In this document: in pieces, positions 61,801 to 64,000 of the stretch
Numbering within the stretch: position 1 is the first letter of the stretch
Layout of the letters: the number at the start of each line of letters is the position of its first letter
NCBI GenBank assembly: GCA_964391805.1
Contig: CAYMNK010000008.1
Span: forward strand, 36,974-100,973
Length of the DNA: 64,000 bases
Direction of reading: 5' to 3'
Origin: RUG14300 sp964391805
Lineage (GTDB): Bacteria; Bacillota; Clostridia; Christensenellales; CAG-1252
The notes under the pieces: generated by a model
Told to the model about the DNA's origin: nothing
Databases searched by the model: none
Seen by the model: the letters and a program-made list of their open reading frames with translations, nothing else
Position numbers and translations under genes: made by a program

Positions 61801-63266
61801 TTAACCTGATAGGGATAAAAATGCGAATCTTCTCTATAATCAGGGTTACCAGAATCGGTGGATGTGTGTTCTACAAGCCATCCGTCGAAGGTGTATCCGT
61901 CATATGATGCATAGCCAAGACTTAAATATGTCGTACCACTTACAGATACACCGCCGAAATTTATTTCGTTATCGTCGGAATCAAATAATCTTGCTCCGTC
62001 TTTACCGTTATTATCGTATTTAACCGTATATTCGATCTCGGTGAAAATAACTTCTACATAAGAATATGGCTTAATATTACCCTTCGATATGGTTATACTG
62101 CTCGTACCTGCCGATTGATTATAAGTAGAAGTGGGTGCCGATACAAAATCCACAAGTTTCCAACCCTTAATGGAATAATTATTGTTAGATGTAGACTCGT
62201 CAATATAGTAACCTACGTTCGCATTAGCCGTTGCTGTGAGTGTGTTATTATTAAACTTAACAACCCCGCCCCAGTTGCCCGATGTGAGACGGCCTAATGA
62301 ATTATTATTTGCATAAATAGCGATTCCATCGGTTTTAAACGAAAAAGTTAGGTTAATGTTATAAAATCCGCCATCAAGAGCATAATCCGATATTGCGCCG
62401 AATATTAAACGAACGCCAATAGCATTACTATTTACATCGCTACTCGTAGACCACGAACCATCGCCGTTTTTAAAATCACCTGCATAAAAACAACTGTTTT
62501 TAAAATTACTCGTCCAATAGGCATCATCCTCGCCTCTCGAACTGTCTATAGGGTCACTATTAATATTTGTTCTGGATTCGATTATCCACTGCATAGCAGG
62601 AGCGTTTTGATCGGGTTCTCCATCCGAGAAATGTGAATTTGTACTAAAATATAAATTAACGTTACCGTTACGGACCGCTTGAAGCATATTTCCGTCAAAG
62701 ATAATATCGATCCACCATACAAACGAGTAATCCGATCTTCCGTTCCACCAGTCATCCCCGTCATAATCAACAAAACCTATTGAACCACCATTCCCAGCAC
62801 TATATTGTAACTTGTCTATGCTTGGCTGTTTCTTAGCATCCGAGCCAAGTGAAAAATATTGGCGTCCATTTTCATTAAAAGCCGATTCCGTACCCTGATA
62901 TACGCCGTAAGGAAGTCCGTTTTTACCATTCGAAATATCCGAATCGGAAACGTCACTTAGAGTGTAGGCTGTACCTAACGACGGCGCCGACCAAGATCCG
63001 GGACCGTTACGAGCATAGGCGACTTCGAGGGTGTTTGCGTTACTGTTAGTTGGAATTAATCCTTGAATAGCAGAAATAGCAAAAGCGAATACAAGAATCA
63101 AAATTAAAAAAGTCGCAACGCTACGGAGAGAGTTAAAGAATCTACCCTTATTACGTCCCGACTTAGTTGGATTATTTTTAGATTTATGATTATTTATAGC
63201 AAAAGTAACGTTTTCTTCCAACGCTTCGTTTTTATTCGAAATGCTTTCTTTATACATTCTTGCCAT
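40827..63266 (-). CDS. Giant 7,479-residue surface protein with ~50 MBG/YDG-type beta domains
   Basis: One uninterrupted 22.4-kb frame. A basic, Asn-rich N-terminal tail (1-47) precedes one hydrophobic segment (about 48-70), either a signal peptide cleaved near 'NSNANTLE' or an anchor. After a beta-rich region come InlB/Listeria-Bacteroides-type repeats (about 412-505, 595-668, 922-969; 'GYTFDGW', 'AYVFRGW', 'GYHFNGW'). From about 1180 to 6900 roughly fifty MBG/YDG-like domains follow, with the recurrent pattern 'VYDGxxHxxxA--G----D-V----------NAGxYTAxVxxxxxxNYxL---xxxWxIxxR'. Residues about 7110-7300 form a GLUG-like domain ('GGGYTISDLMI--TTNGGLFG'). No LPXTG or SLH motif is seen. A filamentous adhesin or stalk is likely (inference). 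GAGG lies 5 nt before the ATG at 63266. It heads an operon with the two genes downstream. Confidence 0.88.
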   Translation of the reverse strand: MARMYKESISNKNEALEENVTFAINNHKSKNNPTKSGRNKGRFFNSLRSVATFLILILVFAFAISAIQGLIPTNSNANTLEVAYARNGPGSWSAPSLGTAYTLSDVSDSDISNGKNGLPYGVYQGTESAFNENGRQYFSLGSDAKKQPSIDKLQYSAGNGGSIGFVDYDGDDWWNGRSDYSFVWWIDIIFDGNMLQAVRNGNVNLYFSTNSHFSDGEPDQNAPAMQWIIESRTNINSDPIDSSRGEDDAYWTSNFKNSCFYAGDFKNGDGSWSTSSDVNSNAIGVRLIFGAISDYALDGGFYNINLTFSFKTDGIAIYANNNSLGRLTSGNWGGVVKFNNNTLTATANANVGYYIDESTSNNNYSIKGWKLVDFVSAPTSTYNQSAGTSSITISKGNIKPYSYVEVIFTEIEYTVKYDNNGKDGARLFDSDDNEINFGGVSVSGTTYLSLGYASYDGYTFDGWLVEHTSTDSGNPDYREDSHFYPYQVNPNNHTKSQTVTLYAYWKSVQAANGGENDGITKITKVSGEYSMYSDVEFQIETSKVGYDLIGIYALYTDGDIAGVSVDLEKQSNGNWKLYALCGNCTLYPRWKAHKYSITYSIDTTKGTSRGDGKTSFYYGVGIGDEDFRTVTNKSAYVFRGWSRTSGGTVCSGSDVYFADVAENITLYAIFDTATSRLNISSTTNISKKSLENWATVGNYVTTDSNGSMNYNDDANRTLIGTYVGWSGILLTNKQVSWTPGSGLYWCYWSNCSTSPGKQGFSDSNSSEPSGNNKALDNYAHFYVALSNDAQRALQAGLTVKVTVYVDYVCGAFTGGGASQNATARIGIGVSQGYASGSFVTETYGNEAQAGDDYKKEKWVTQSGTIEQMLTLGAGAESGFSISIHGDLSCTKASTSEYISYASVTGIQYKVEFSGTTTITNFNLEDEDVTETLKIRGNVPKVQNFPLSTKDGYHFNGWESTTNGYKATWTENNYPLISYDVYTDGTNYATEIHKVSYYVYGQNITLNENGESSANTLSRLDGNNNYTGFTANGKYTIGKYTSGTLSWNYSAGSSYSSSFICKELGGYHVYYQWSMNNHTVTVSDANALYGNSIILDDYVSYSHDADGIREINYVWGDWWESSSGQAQKYVFYLDGEHAIYLVSESGKYTIEITANLSIKNVDGSTSTLKREISDTGEFTIKPISVKLNNVANETFYYNGSVQLPLYDIIANDAVIIDATDLAKADATIALERSGKPWFYDDNGKSEWNYGIDVSIVALNYKCSVGQDVNGYNYSNGRIGYESVAPFRDAGTYTPSDIRLLQSNSTTTKNTNYIWYDTDEQFYSKADDAVSLPSSTIYPYSGVNGEGVVLYFTPSYKMFGVISDPSLLVIEGSYSLLNQGNTEYEFGSSTFALHPYICVDGLVEGDFEYFETIFKYLWTREDGNKAGLYNVFADFNSSSFNSSNLEILYRLYNNYGIQLDTSRNIVINGNEIWSGDDVGEGEFVSRTGGIGVYYVGVNDWYNLFNSDGSLNGWSVELADYSLAQSHPIFKIQARTIDIVGKPETDSATFVYDGKGHGFDLTFAGFSSTQDIVDLSFKASLLGIRISDLPPDWDSLTDNAKAQWLSDNADKAIAVGVNGGDNKLYYDEQNNINYNTLSFAEINAGSYGIVLCGFDGGNYELNIDGKPFYEYRWEIEQLTVTFVHTSVGNNTLGDSMYGGYSFSFNGLLSGDGIKIETDIATPSSCGFRFTGILSGNSQSKSSYSALSDISEHLANNFIENDTTFALFAKYAGNYSVAFTLTEDNSTKEHSGKYGDAYTTNYKFSSKYKIEWTVNSRELSGPEYTSTATDWVYEYNVSKGKTVSYSGFWSTDFRDNDIAPTVLTDLVENKLIRVTYELNGSVSEGVNISSDGIGGFSVTFKGINQGTYSPIVNSISSGDIQAWTIKQSSASTATDGQFVILPKTVLLVWRLDDNVNNSIIYDALSHTVTADFYGVDGSSTSDNKIYSGDSATIKLSGDVSQTNAGTYRAVASLSSTNYTLKPYSESSFGTAEYSWQILRRNLTVVYPDVVAKYTYDGVSKSASIAVSNFPSGGTIDELNSLNTLYDTLATVTSSSVGIKLEAKNANTYTVKAKNAGTYDVGTNYTITISEDELIEKTIFIIEPRVVKITWNTEGFKYNGDMLEIEYDATPKALTAFVNNKVNNDDVELTYHFDTIIGGDDNRIKVGTYRTTVNGLTGDSCGNYTLDGTTDIEREWSIVKRVLTVVWYPYADNYYNSQSATSNGFFTVKGGEPESGSGKTTDPYVYYYNGNNSIGVYCVVSGLVGSDSITVTLNGSGKFYYIYEGNQVSMPDGGLSISSSNQSDYRFASTATAVSDAIYTVSFSANNDNYDISYRHSDGSQDIESASYKITKRELRISAWGMSDADNSFTKVYDGVSSTVTAMLDGVIPESDVSLLYSDNVKKDVGNYIAKIVGINGADKDNYSLPTDTHKLQQSFAITARTVEIQWSFVDGGDFTKIYRGSNYTLNAELNNVVDGDSVAVSRYRTDYRDGTNLNSLSSAMRVGEYTTFALELNNGNYSLPDNNSIEWEITPFELTLTWIMSDGNGAFTKVYDGKESVITATVNKIGSDDISLVYNTVGGIDPISGIAFSSDNNRGVNVNTYTTSITLDGTNKSDYVLPNENSVLWSITPRTVELSWNLDGSNEFEIVYDGNYHKIGCDIANRCSSDNVSVELAGDFEKCIVGNYTANAVELIGTHSGNYTLDGLTDLNGVLKRTWNITPRSLDVTFDGVGGVYKKDNYTVTVTISNIVNADYSNNLTISISNLSNKSTANIGIGSCSDGIYTSSVTSINVGLYGIEVTISGERADCYTLPDTQWTWEITALGISISWSLNAPVGGNVSDFVGTYAKGSYIMTAKPNGVLDGDNVNLTLSGDTAVVKGNYTATVDTIDNPNYTIANGKSQDWEIIPKTITEIYWLGENSSGSDFSWIYDGTAKAPTAHAYTIKAGEGNVEDGMVYEGDTVLFTYSYSGDRIVKGNYTATVTGLIDNVNYILGGSVENATQEMEITPRTLSAVWSGDGGVYNKQNYVFTISISNLIPSDYENELIDFTSHSVEGKLSAIDGGKVLSGNSVIWSFSAINAGSYAVSVDISGERSSCYTFVTATKEFDIEKSEIGIKWDMSDDTDGSFAKIYDGKTSQITAEPTGVYEGDIVNIVLSGDVSGVNASNYVARVETLDGENADNYKLPNDISRSWQIEKLAVELNWTLNAPINGNVDGLTGIYAKNDYTLSATVTNRIGEDFVTVNLYLTTGTGYNSSSNTALNAGTYTTRAVTLDNDNYTLVGSINVECSWEIIPKTITEIYWTGENSSESDFSWVYDGTLKAPKAHAVSVGVDEGQFNDGKIYMGDNVSFEYSNSGESVVGTHSLSVTAVIGNSNYVLGDTVDNGNKEYNITAKILDATWTGTAGTYNGTDYLFRLTVSGILSEDYDANYIGLSATSTNAGDYSVSFDSGVYTQLFSGKNAGDYLVSVTLVGSRADCYTFANGTQSISKNWTIAKKALTVEFTASGEGLVNGFVVYDAQNHGYSFALVGLVEGENLNVGYNESVNSVKTAKIVSSFGIDSTASFVAKDVANYVLDDITVSSASSDVNNYSFTPRSISWEITPRAVKLNWSMDGFTNYYYRASDYKPVATVTNIQGNDTVTVNGYSTSGNKSSYGVSGVDGVGNIAKNADNYRTKALSIDNTNYTLDGATNIELSWSILPKTIEFEWIGDSGSKTDFSWDYDGTAKSISTEVKYVSILSGSETDGKVYDGDSVTIILSNETNILAGSYVATATGTNNGNYVIDSNLSRAYSIEKRKVTLDWSLDSGSNDYSGTKYGYTLTATGFVPSDYSSNITIAIDSTNANVGTPSFTDSYSIYLSGINAGDYSASVTLSGEREDCYYIDGDVSRTWNINKKEITATIGKNTFDYKAEIIEKDELNIFFSGLVSNESLRLDTDYTLTFDRDPIYAGDYVVTLGVLSSEVTSNYTLVGQLSFDVTITKHSIDMSDLLWNLNGTEIDLDNLVFASQEYKSFTVYITDSIFNKISGKQFTIRYFGFCTCGLSAESSTAEGLNIEHQWFDVNGEWQAIGPEHAGSYWAVVSFDSTNADDRDSFVFENFDNYTDSAYFRVEGDNTYLRWNNGDKVSDAPLPALGDNVAAVAFGIQRAENGATFAQTPKNLPFSGSYYTVENGLPFVTAIGEGADMRVTVNGKDYSYADYATAQLVRNAGTYSIRIYDQNATTSTIVGCDLFSTDATLESDVILTIDKQIVTINNTAINAWSKVYNRTSEYVDFSYESGVKFSSLDNEGVVSSAIDGVIAGTSLTISAVFDSFNAGSRSLTFTLNGADKDNYTLKFSVGGEAFTNYSEINGTFVIAQGTAKDNTALGDGGYITKKEIKADGVAEKEFDGTDEVKNFTWNTSDIISGDTVSVSGHYAQVAVGDNIGIILSSGNDNYIIASSLATGKILPKQLMVSYLSDGSIIYDGNLHGVTVTVGGMIDGFIETITVSGDCSGELEGNDNGTFTAANAGDYTISLSLPSNTNYYISNNSASWHITKRVLGITWSTDNLADEENAIYTWNTESDRWTVKFSNIQRSIFATFTNVVDGESLTSELKDNSAVSVGEYTATVIGISGKTASNYTLSTDTTKNWAILKAEVKTDITGIILANKTVTYNSVKQTITVNKTTTQHGIAVTVSYSGGEDGSNGATNVGKYEVTATIAESESYYEWKMTATITIEKANIEGISMDSLTLTYDGNDHCLSVDKLITQYGETVYVTYSITKDSTAVDKAINVGVYTVTATLTAGNNYNSATLTNTLEITHAEIKLSWANTSNFTGTYSATMQGVLLSVSGIVEGDTNGELVLEFTHNTSSTYTSGKDNAKYDFCAIDAGTYTITVSLSGDTKDNYIITNTSAGFTINKKTVTISGSGWKYQNNGISGEYTDTALVYNKSEYILTPTIDGIINGDEVNADISGNKGTNAYTYHATVSLSHSNYTMDTVNKTWIISPKLLSVSWDYTDAFVYDATSHEVKAVLGGVCSGDIVNITYINSANDVNKAINAGTYTAIIDSIDNSNYILPNEGLERAWSIVKAEIEGVILNSAVFEYDGNIHYVAINKTTTQHGVAVSVSYTGGEDGSNGATNVGTYTVTATISAGDNYNDKELPSSNLEITPVLLGLNWSNSDNYTGIYSASDQGVLLTVGGIVESDQNGKLKLVFAHNTLSELSECERNGTYGFLAKNAGNYSVSVTLDGDNKNNYRLPVNSSYSFTIKRKVLTITKWMLEEDDYTAPVVYNKTERVLSAYTEDTIYEGDTVNFDYNENAKTNVGNYTAVVTISGNDNYELSGEMTKAWSILPKQLTVVWSTDIDKTYNHSEQSVTATLDGIIEGDMVNIIYDTTSDKVYKATDVGNYTSAISSIDNNNYSLPLSGLSQDWSIKQAKITTITFTDAKYTYDGSIKSLAVKGDKTQYGENVTVVYSNNSKTDAGEYTVTATVDGGKNYEVLTLTAVLTIDKAKLEITVNGDNIVYDGEEHTLVPTFASSEDYPKYTLSGDTLNVVLSATHNDGNGDVFVISTTINSSTSITAKNAGIYNFAFTVVPSETVNADNYVEVSTLVAVLVIEKAEMLAKDLTKLEQDKNIFFNNDTVDYCEEYIGIKISENAGESTWVKADELLKELSIYTSKNIKDTATVSYSYSYTAHQKSRIKRASANADGVINAGIYTIIVNIVNDNYNTLTLSATLTINRVERTVNWVGTSQEYTYSRLDQANAISASFTSVKGEIKQMTVAVSGVDSENYEVSEFINAGTYAFTASYNGWDSDNYILNDTVKKDIIMNKYSYNASLNDVSMTYDGNTYYLLLNAGKSMVNSETITVLGVSEKVYYTYKLGEDILTTNAIRNVGVYTVIARYNAVDDADYNPNIESFVSREATFTVNVKDIAVEIESPNKVYDGNANIEGNVTVSGIVESDVGYIFASVAYSDKNVAITKRIIVTLTSNNENFPITNYKVPTNLNGTITARTLDVDSRTLQSWQKDYDGTTQSAKSPITLFADGFEPIEGDDITIKAYYNSKNVLEANSIVFTFDGEDANNYLLETIVFSEVDHENIFLINALNVGIEWNGVGFVNKGDYYSLTYDGYSHEATALIRLKGDDITTANNGTLNLTVLSYYVKTADGEALREPLVADLRNAGTYNAVASIPGVMDENMRANYGITATARNYVIEQASVAVQWNLADIYTYNGTDQSGAVSATAILLGEDKSSYTDFIVIDYNGKEFKDAGTYNVKAVFNSKELTNNYKLINDDKTIKIEKANVTNLKFCGIVEWTYHRGEPKYFFVTANGADYSEDYSAVYYEFDSGLPITVNYSGGEFGYDDIGKCGIKNAGTYTITASVSNTSNYNDWSSSITVTVNKGTIDNVFIGERAYVFDGNKHYIYASNNEGGAVAYENVVLPDGTNVSVNYSTLSTSYYNSAFYDGDTIKDSYICDEAINYAEHAGLYQVGASIRGQSNYNDWSDEVSLTITQKESAISWYYNGLIDAKYVYNATDQSNSVKASIVGQGISGNDKNIYLSIAFNLSGDLGGFEELANRFVLAGDYTLTARFSPEQDWEANDYKLNDSDVTRNATIQKFVVELKWYFGCCDHSGEEYSDGDVCVYNKREHIIIASGLGLGGVEMDLETSGNFKGINAGTYTATVSKVKDGTDNVVVDGKTYEIPYNLNYVTPTDVVKTWTIDKRPITIALDIVESYVSKKYDGSKLFTFADTINIAKSTTDGIVFKTYTYTLTNENYDGIANKVIYKIGNIVEGDGDVLDLYIESITANEASTKATGVHVIFKELTFNHVTTVDVTENYWFAGDTSGLAMERNDGNLIQPRRLSASVSSNAGHIYNGLTFDKTFVYADGCSSTEELYCVSVKSVETYLELTTLIEGNCYVGNLNIGGGKDIGIYAVNAFIEIVDGNGVHNYVFVDSNGNIVDSGAEFNIDCINKYSITARKLDLTYDNLLQSYREPEDVTAVINLEKCDLTDLEWGIVGFEELDADAQHNALIERLKTILVENGMATNGDSGWTSNVVINNRWNNSDYLDTLTAYTSIIMNQNMIGDELLLSFGNLSDNFVVPTNPTLKLTYIKYNKSDNIFDVYDATDIQNLANDATNLQKAGITPDYRQHNNISMVVNGSLSIVWIQSSFVFSGTYDGGGYTISDLMILSTTNGGLFGQLDGATIKSLNIERVNAITESEKGGIIASKAVNSTIEDVTISGIYTVNTPDNDVKVGFVVGETSNTVINGVVAVGYLNVYAKNAIVGGIVGEYSGNNAENNVAFVDTKVVLSGSNYNVGPLYGTKDGSFGGTYLNNSVAVYLSNGDTQFVNGTDKSGLDYDGFKESSDKYVEKAYILVKSELMRNFSLLPNAEDNLSIGNYRQLALLSAYGWLDATLISDIYIPYETTTAYMLVDSYYGNFDANGKQITSMRPTTYRLFILQSSNDYIIVHSEKTQTETDN
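42650..59740 (-). repeat. Coding array of ~50 MBG/YDG-type domain repeats with four-domain super-repeats
   Basis: Unit length is about 80-110 codons. Higher-order duplication is visible at DNA level. The block CTTAGG with its upstream 'CCAATA-ATTTCGG' recurs at 54441 and 53287 (1,154 bp apart), with a weaker relative at 52071 (1,216 bp further). The block CACCGTTAGAGCCGTC recurs at 47843 and 49130 (1,287 bp apart) with about 80 nearly identical bases. Each spacing equals about four domains. Confidence 0.8.
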
Positions 63267-63301
63267 ATATACCTCGTAAATGAAGCCGTTATTACGCAGT
63301 T

Positions 63302-63340
63302 AATCAAACTCGATACATAAATATGTTAGTGAGTTCGATT
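63302..63340 (-). promoter_or_regulatory. Leader hairpin of the giant-protein operon
   Basis: Arms AATCGAACTC and GAGTTTGATT (one mismatch) flank a 19-nt loop in the transcript, about 35 nt upstream of the start codon. Confidence 0.45.
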
Positions 63341-63391
63341 TTTTATCACCACGAAACGTCAATGTAAATATATATAAATATTTACGCTAAT

Positions 63392-63420
63392 ATTTTAGCA
63401 TTCTAATGTGTAAAAATCAA
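63392..63420 (-). promoter_or_regulatory. Promoter of the giant-protein operon
   Basis: -35 TTGATT (63420-63415), 17-bp spacer ending in TGC (extended -10), -10 TAAAAT (63397-63392). The leader would be about 118 nt and starts in the AT-rich palindrome at 63364-63385. Confidence 0.75.
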
Positions 63421-63544
63421 TGTAAGACCTGTGAAAAAACGGTGAAATACCCTTATTAATCATTAATTTTGGTTAACCTTTATGTTTGTTTGCTTTATAA
63501 ATATATAATCCAAACCAACGAAGTTATGTACAAAGTTTATTCTT

Positions 63545-63905
63545 TATTTTGCGGAATCAGATACCGATGCCTTAGGCATCGCTGCTACGCCGTTCGACTT
63601 CAGGGCGGTGCCCTTTCGCTCAGTATGACATATATGGGTATCAGTATGACTATACTATGTGTCGCACTACAGTATCAAATGTCATTCTGAGCGGAATACG
63701 AAGTATGGAGTCGAACGGCGTAGCAGCACCGAACATAGTGAGGTGGAATCTTATTCCTTGTTATTGAAGCGGATACAATAACCCAAACTTATCGTATCGT
63801 CCGCAAGATACCAAATTGTTATACAATTTGATTCCTCACTCCGTTCGAATTTCGACTTCGCCTACGCTCCGCTCAGTATGACGGCGGACGAGAGATCTGC
63901 ATGAC
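63545..63905. repeat. Palindromic repeat cluster 9
   Basis: GATGCCTTAGGCATC (63566-63580), GGGCGGTGCCC near 63605, CGCTCAGTATGAC near 63617, GTCATTCTGAGCGG near 63680, CAAATTGTTATACAATTTG (63812-63830), and GCTCAGTATGACGGCGGACG near 63871. The first 75 bases closely match cluster 7. No gene is seen in 63267-64000. Confidence 0.82.
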
Positions 63906-63926
63906 ATTGATGATATCAAATAAAAA

Positions 63927-63974
63927 AGGAACCCACCAGCATAGCTGGTGGTTCTTCATTTTCGGGCATAGCCC
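63927..63974. other. Double hairpin: possible terminator or IS200/IS605-like element end
   Basis: GAACCCACCAGC / GCTGGTGGTTC form a strong stem, with A run on the plus-strand 5' side; read on the minus strand it is stem plus CTTTTTT, a terminator-like arrangement for a leftward gene beyond the window. A second stem, GGGCATAGCCC (63964-63974), lies just beside it. Paired subterminal hairpins of this type also mark the ends of IS200/IS605-family elements, which I cannot confirm because the window stops at 64000. Confidence 0.4.
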
Positions 63975-64000
63975 TTGTTTACTAGTCTGGGTGCTTAGCA

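Noticed and set aside
40827..63266. Many plus-strand open frames of 60-250 codons within the giant gene
   Set aside because: They are antisense shadows produced by the repetitive codon pattern and lack consistent ribosome sites or recognisable domains.
40827..63266. The giant gene as a polyketide or nonribosomal peptide synthetase
   Set aside because: No adenylation, condensation, ketosynthase or carrier motifs occur; the sequence is beta-domain repeats rich in Asn, Ser, Thr, Tyr and Gly.

Overview
The window looks like a chromosome segment of an uncultured, gut-type Firmicute (Bacillota, class Clostridia). It is moderately AT-rich, its promoters fit the sigma-A consensus (often with an extended -10), and its ribosome binding sites are AGGAGG-like. 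It carries a YitT protein, many lipobox lipoproteins, and surface proteins built from BspA-type leucine-rich repeats, Cna-B-like, InlB-type and MBG/YDG-type beta domains. The lineage is inferred from gene content only. No rRNA, tRNA, complete mobile element or CRISPR array was seen.

Layout. 1-7210 (-): the 3'-truncated gene of a very large secreted subtilisin-like protease with an LRR tail. 7576-8862 (-): an L-cysteine desulfidase family enzyme, divergent from a three-gene rightward operon (9062-11490) for a membrane electron-transfer relay: a membrane protein ending in CTEC, a polyferredoxin, and a membrane-tethered thioredoxin. 12114-21401 (-): three lipoproteins, one with a thioredoxin domain and one with ten Cys-rich repeats, plus a YitT-family membrane protein. 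22145-23434 (-): a DUF4143-type ATPase whose perfect-consensus promoter overlaps four copies of a repeat spaced exactly 23 bp apart. 23935-35760 (-): a seven-gene operon with the MoxR / DUF58 / VWA / VWA core, preceded by a membrane protein and followed by two lipoproteins. 36387-63266 (-): a three-gene surface operon headed by a 22.4-kb gene for a 7,479-residue protein with about fifty beta-domain repeats, followed by a 1,289-residue membrane-anchored relative and a small LRR membrane protein.

Intergenic DNA is dominated by an interspersed palindromic repeat family (sequences like GTCATACTGAGCG and its complement) in nine clusters, all outside genes. Equivalent hairpin stems in different copies have different sequences but stay paired, which points to selection on structure or to repair of palindromes. 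A second repeat with two hairpins occurs three times, next to members of the first family.

How it fits together (inference): most of the coding capacity is devoted to the cell surface. The MoxR/DUF58/VWA operon is a plausible chaperone or assembly machine for extracytoplasmic proteins. The redox operon could maintain thiols outside the membrane, including in the thioredoxin lipoprotein at 12917-15967. The giant operon would supply a long adhesin- or stalk-like protein.
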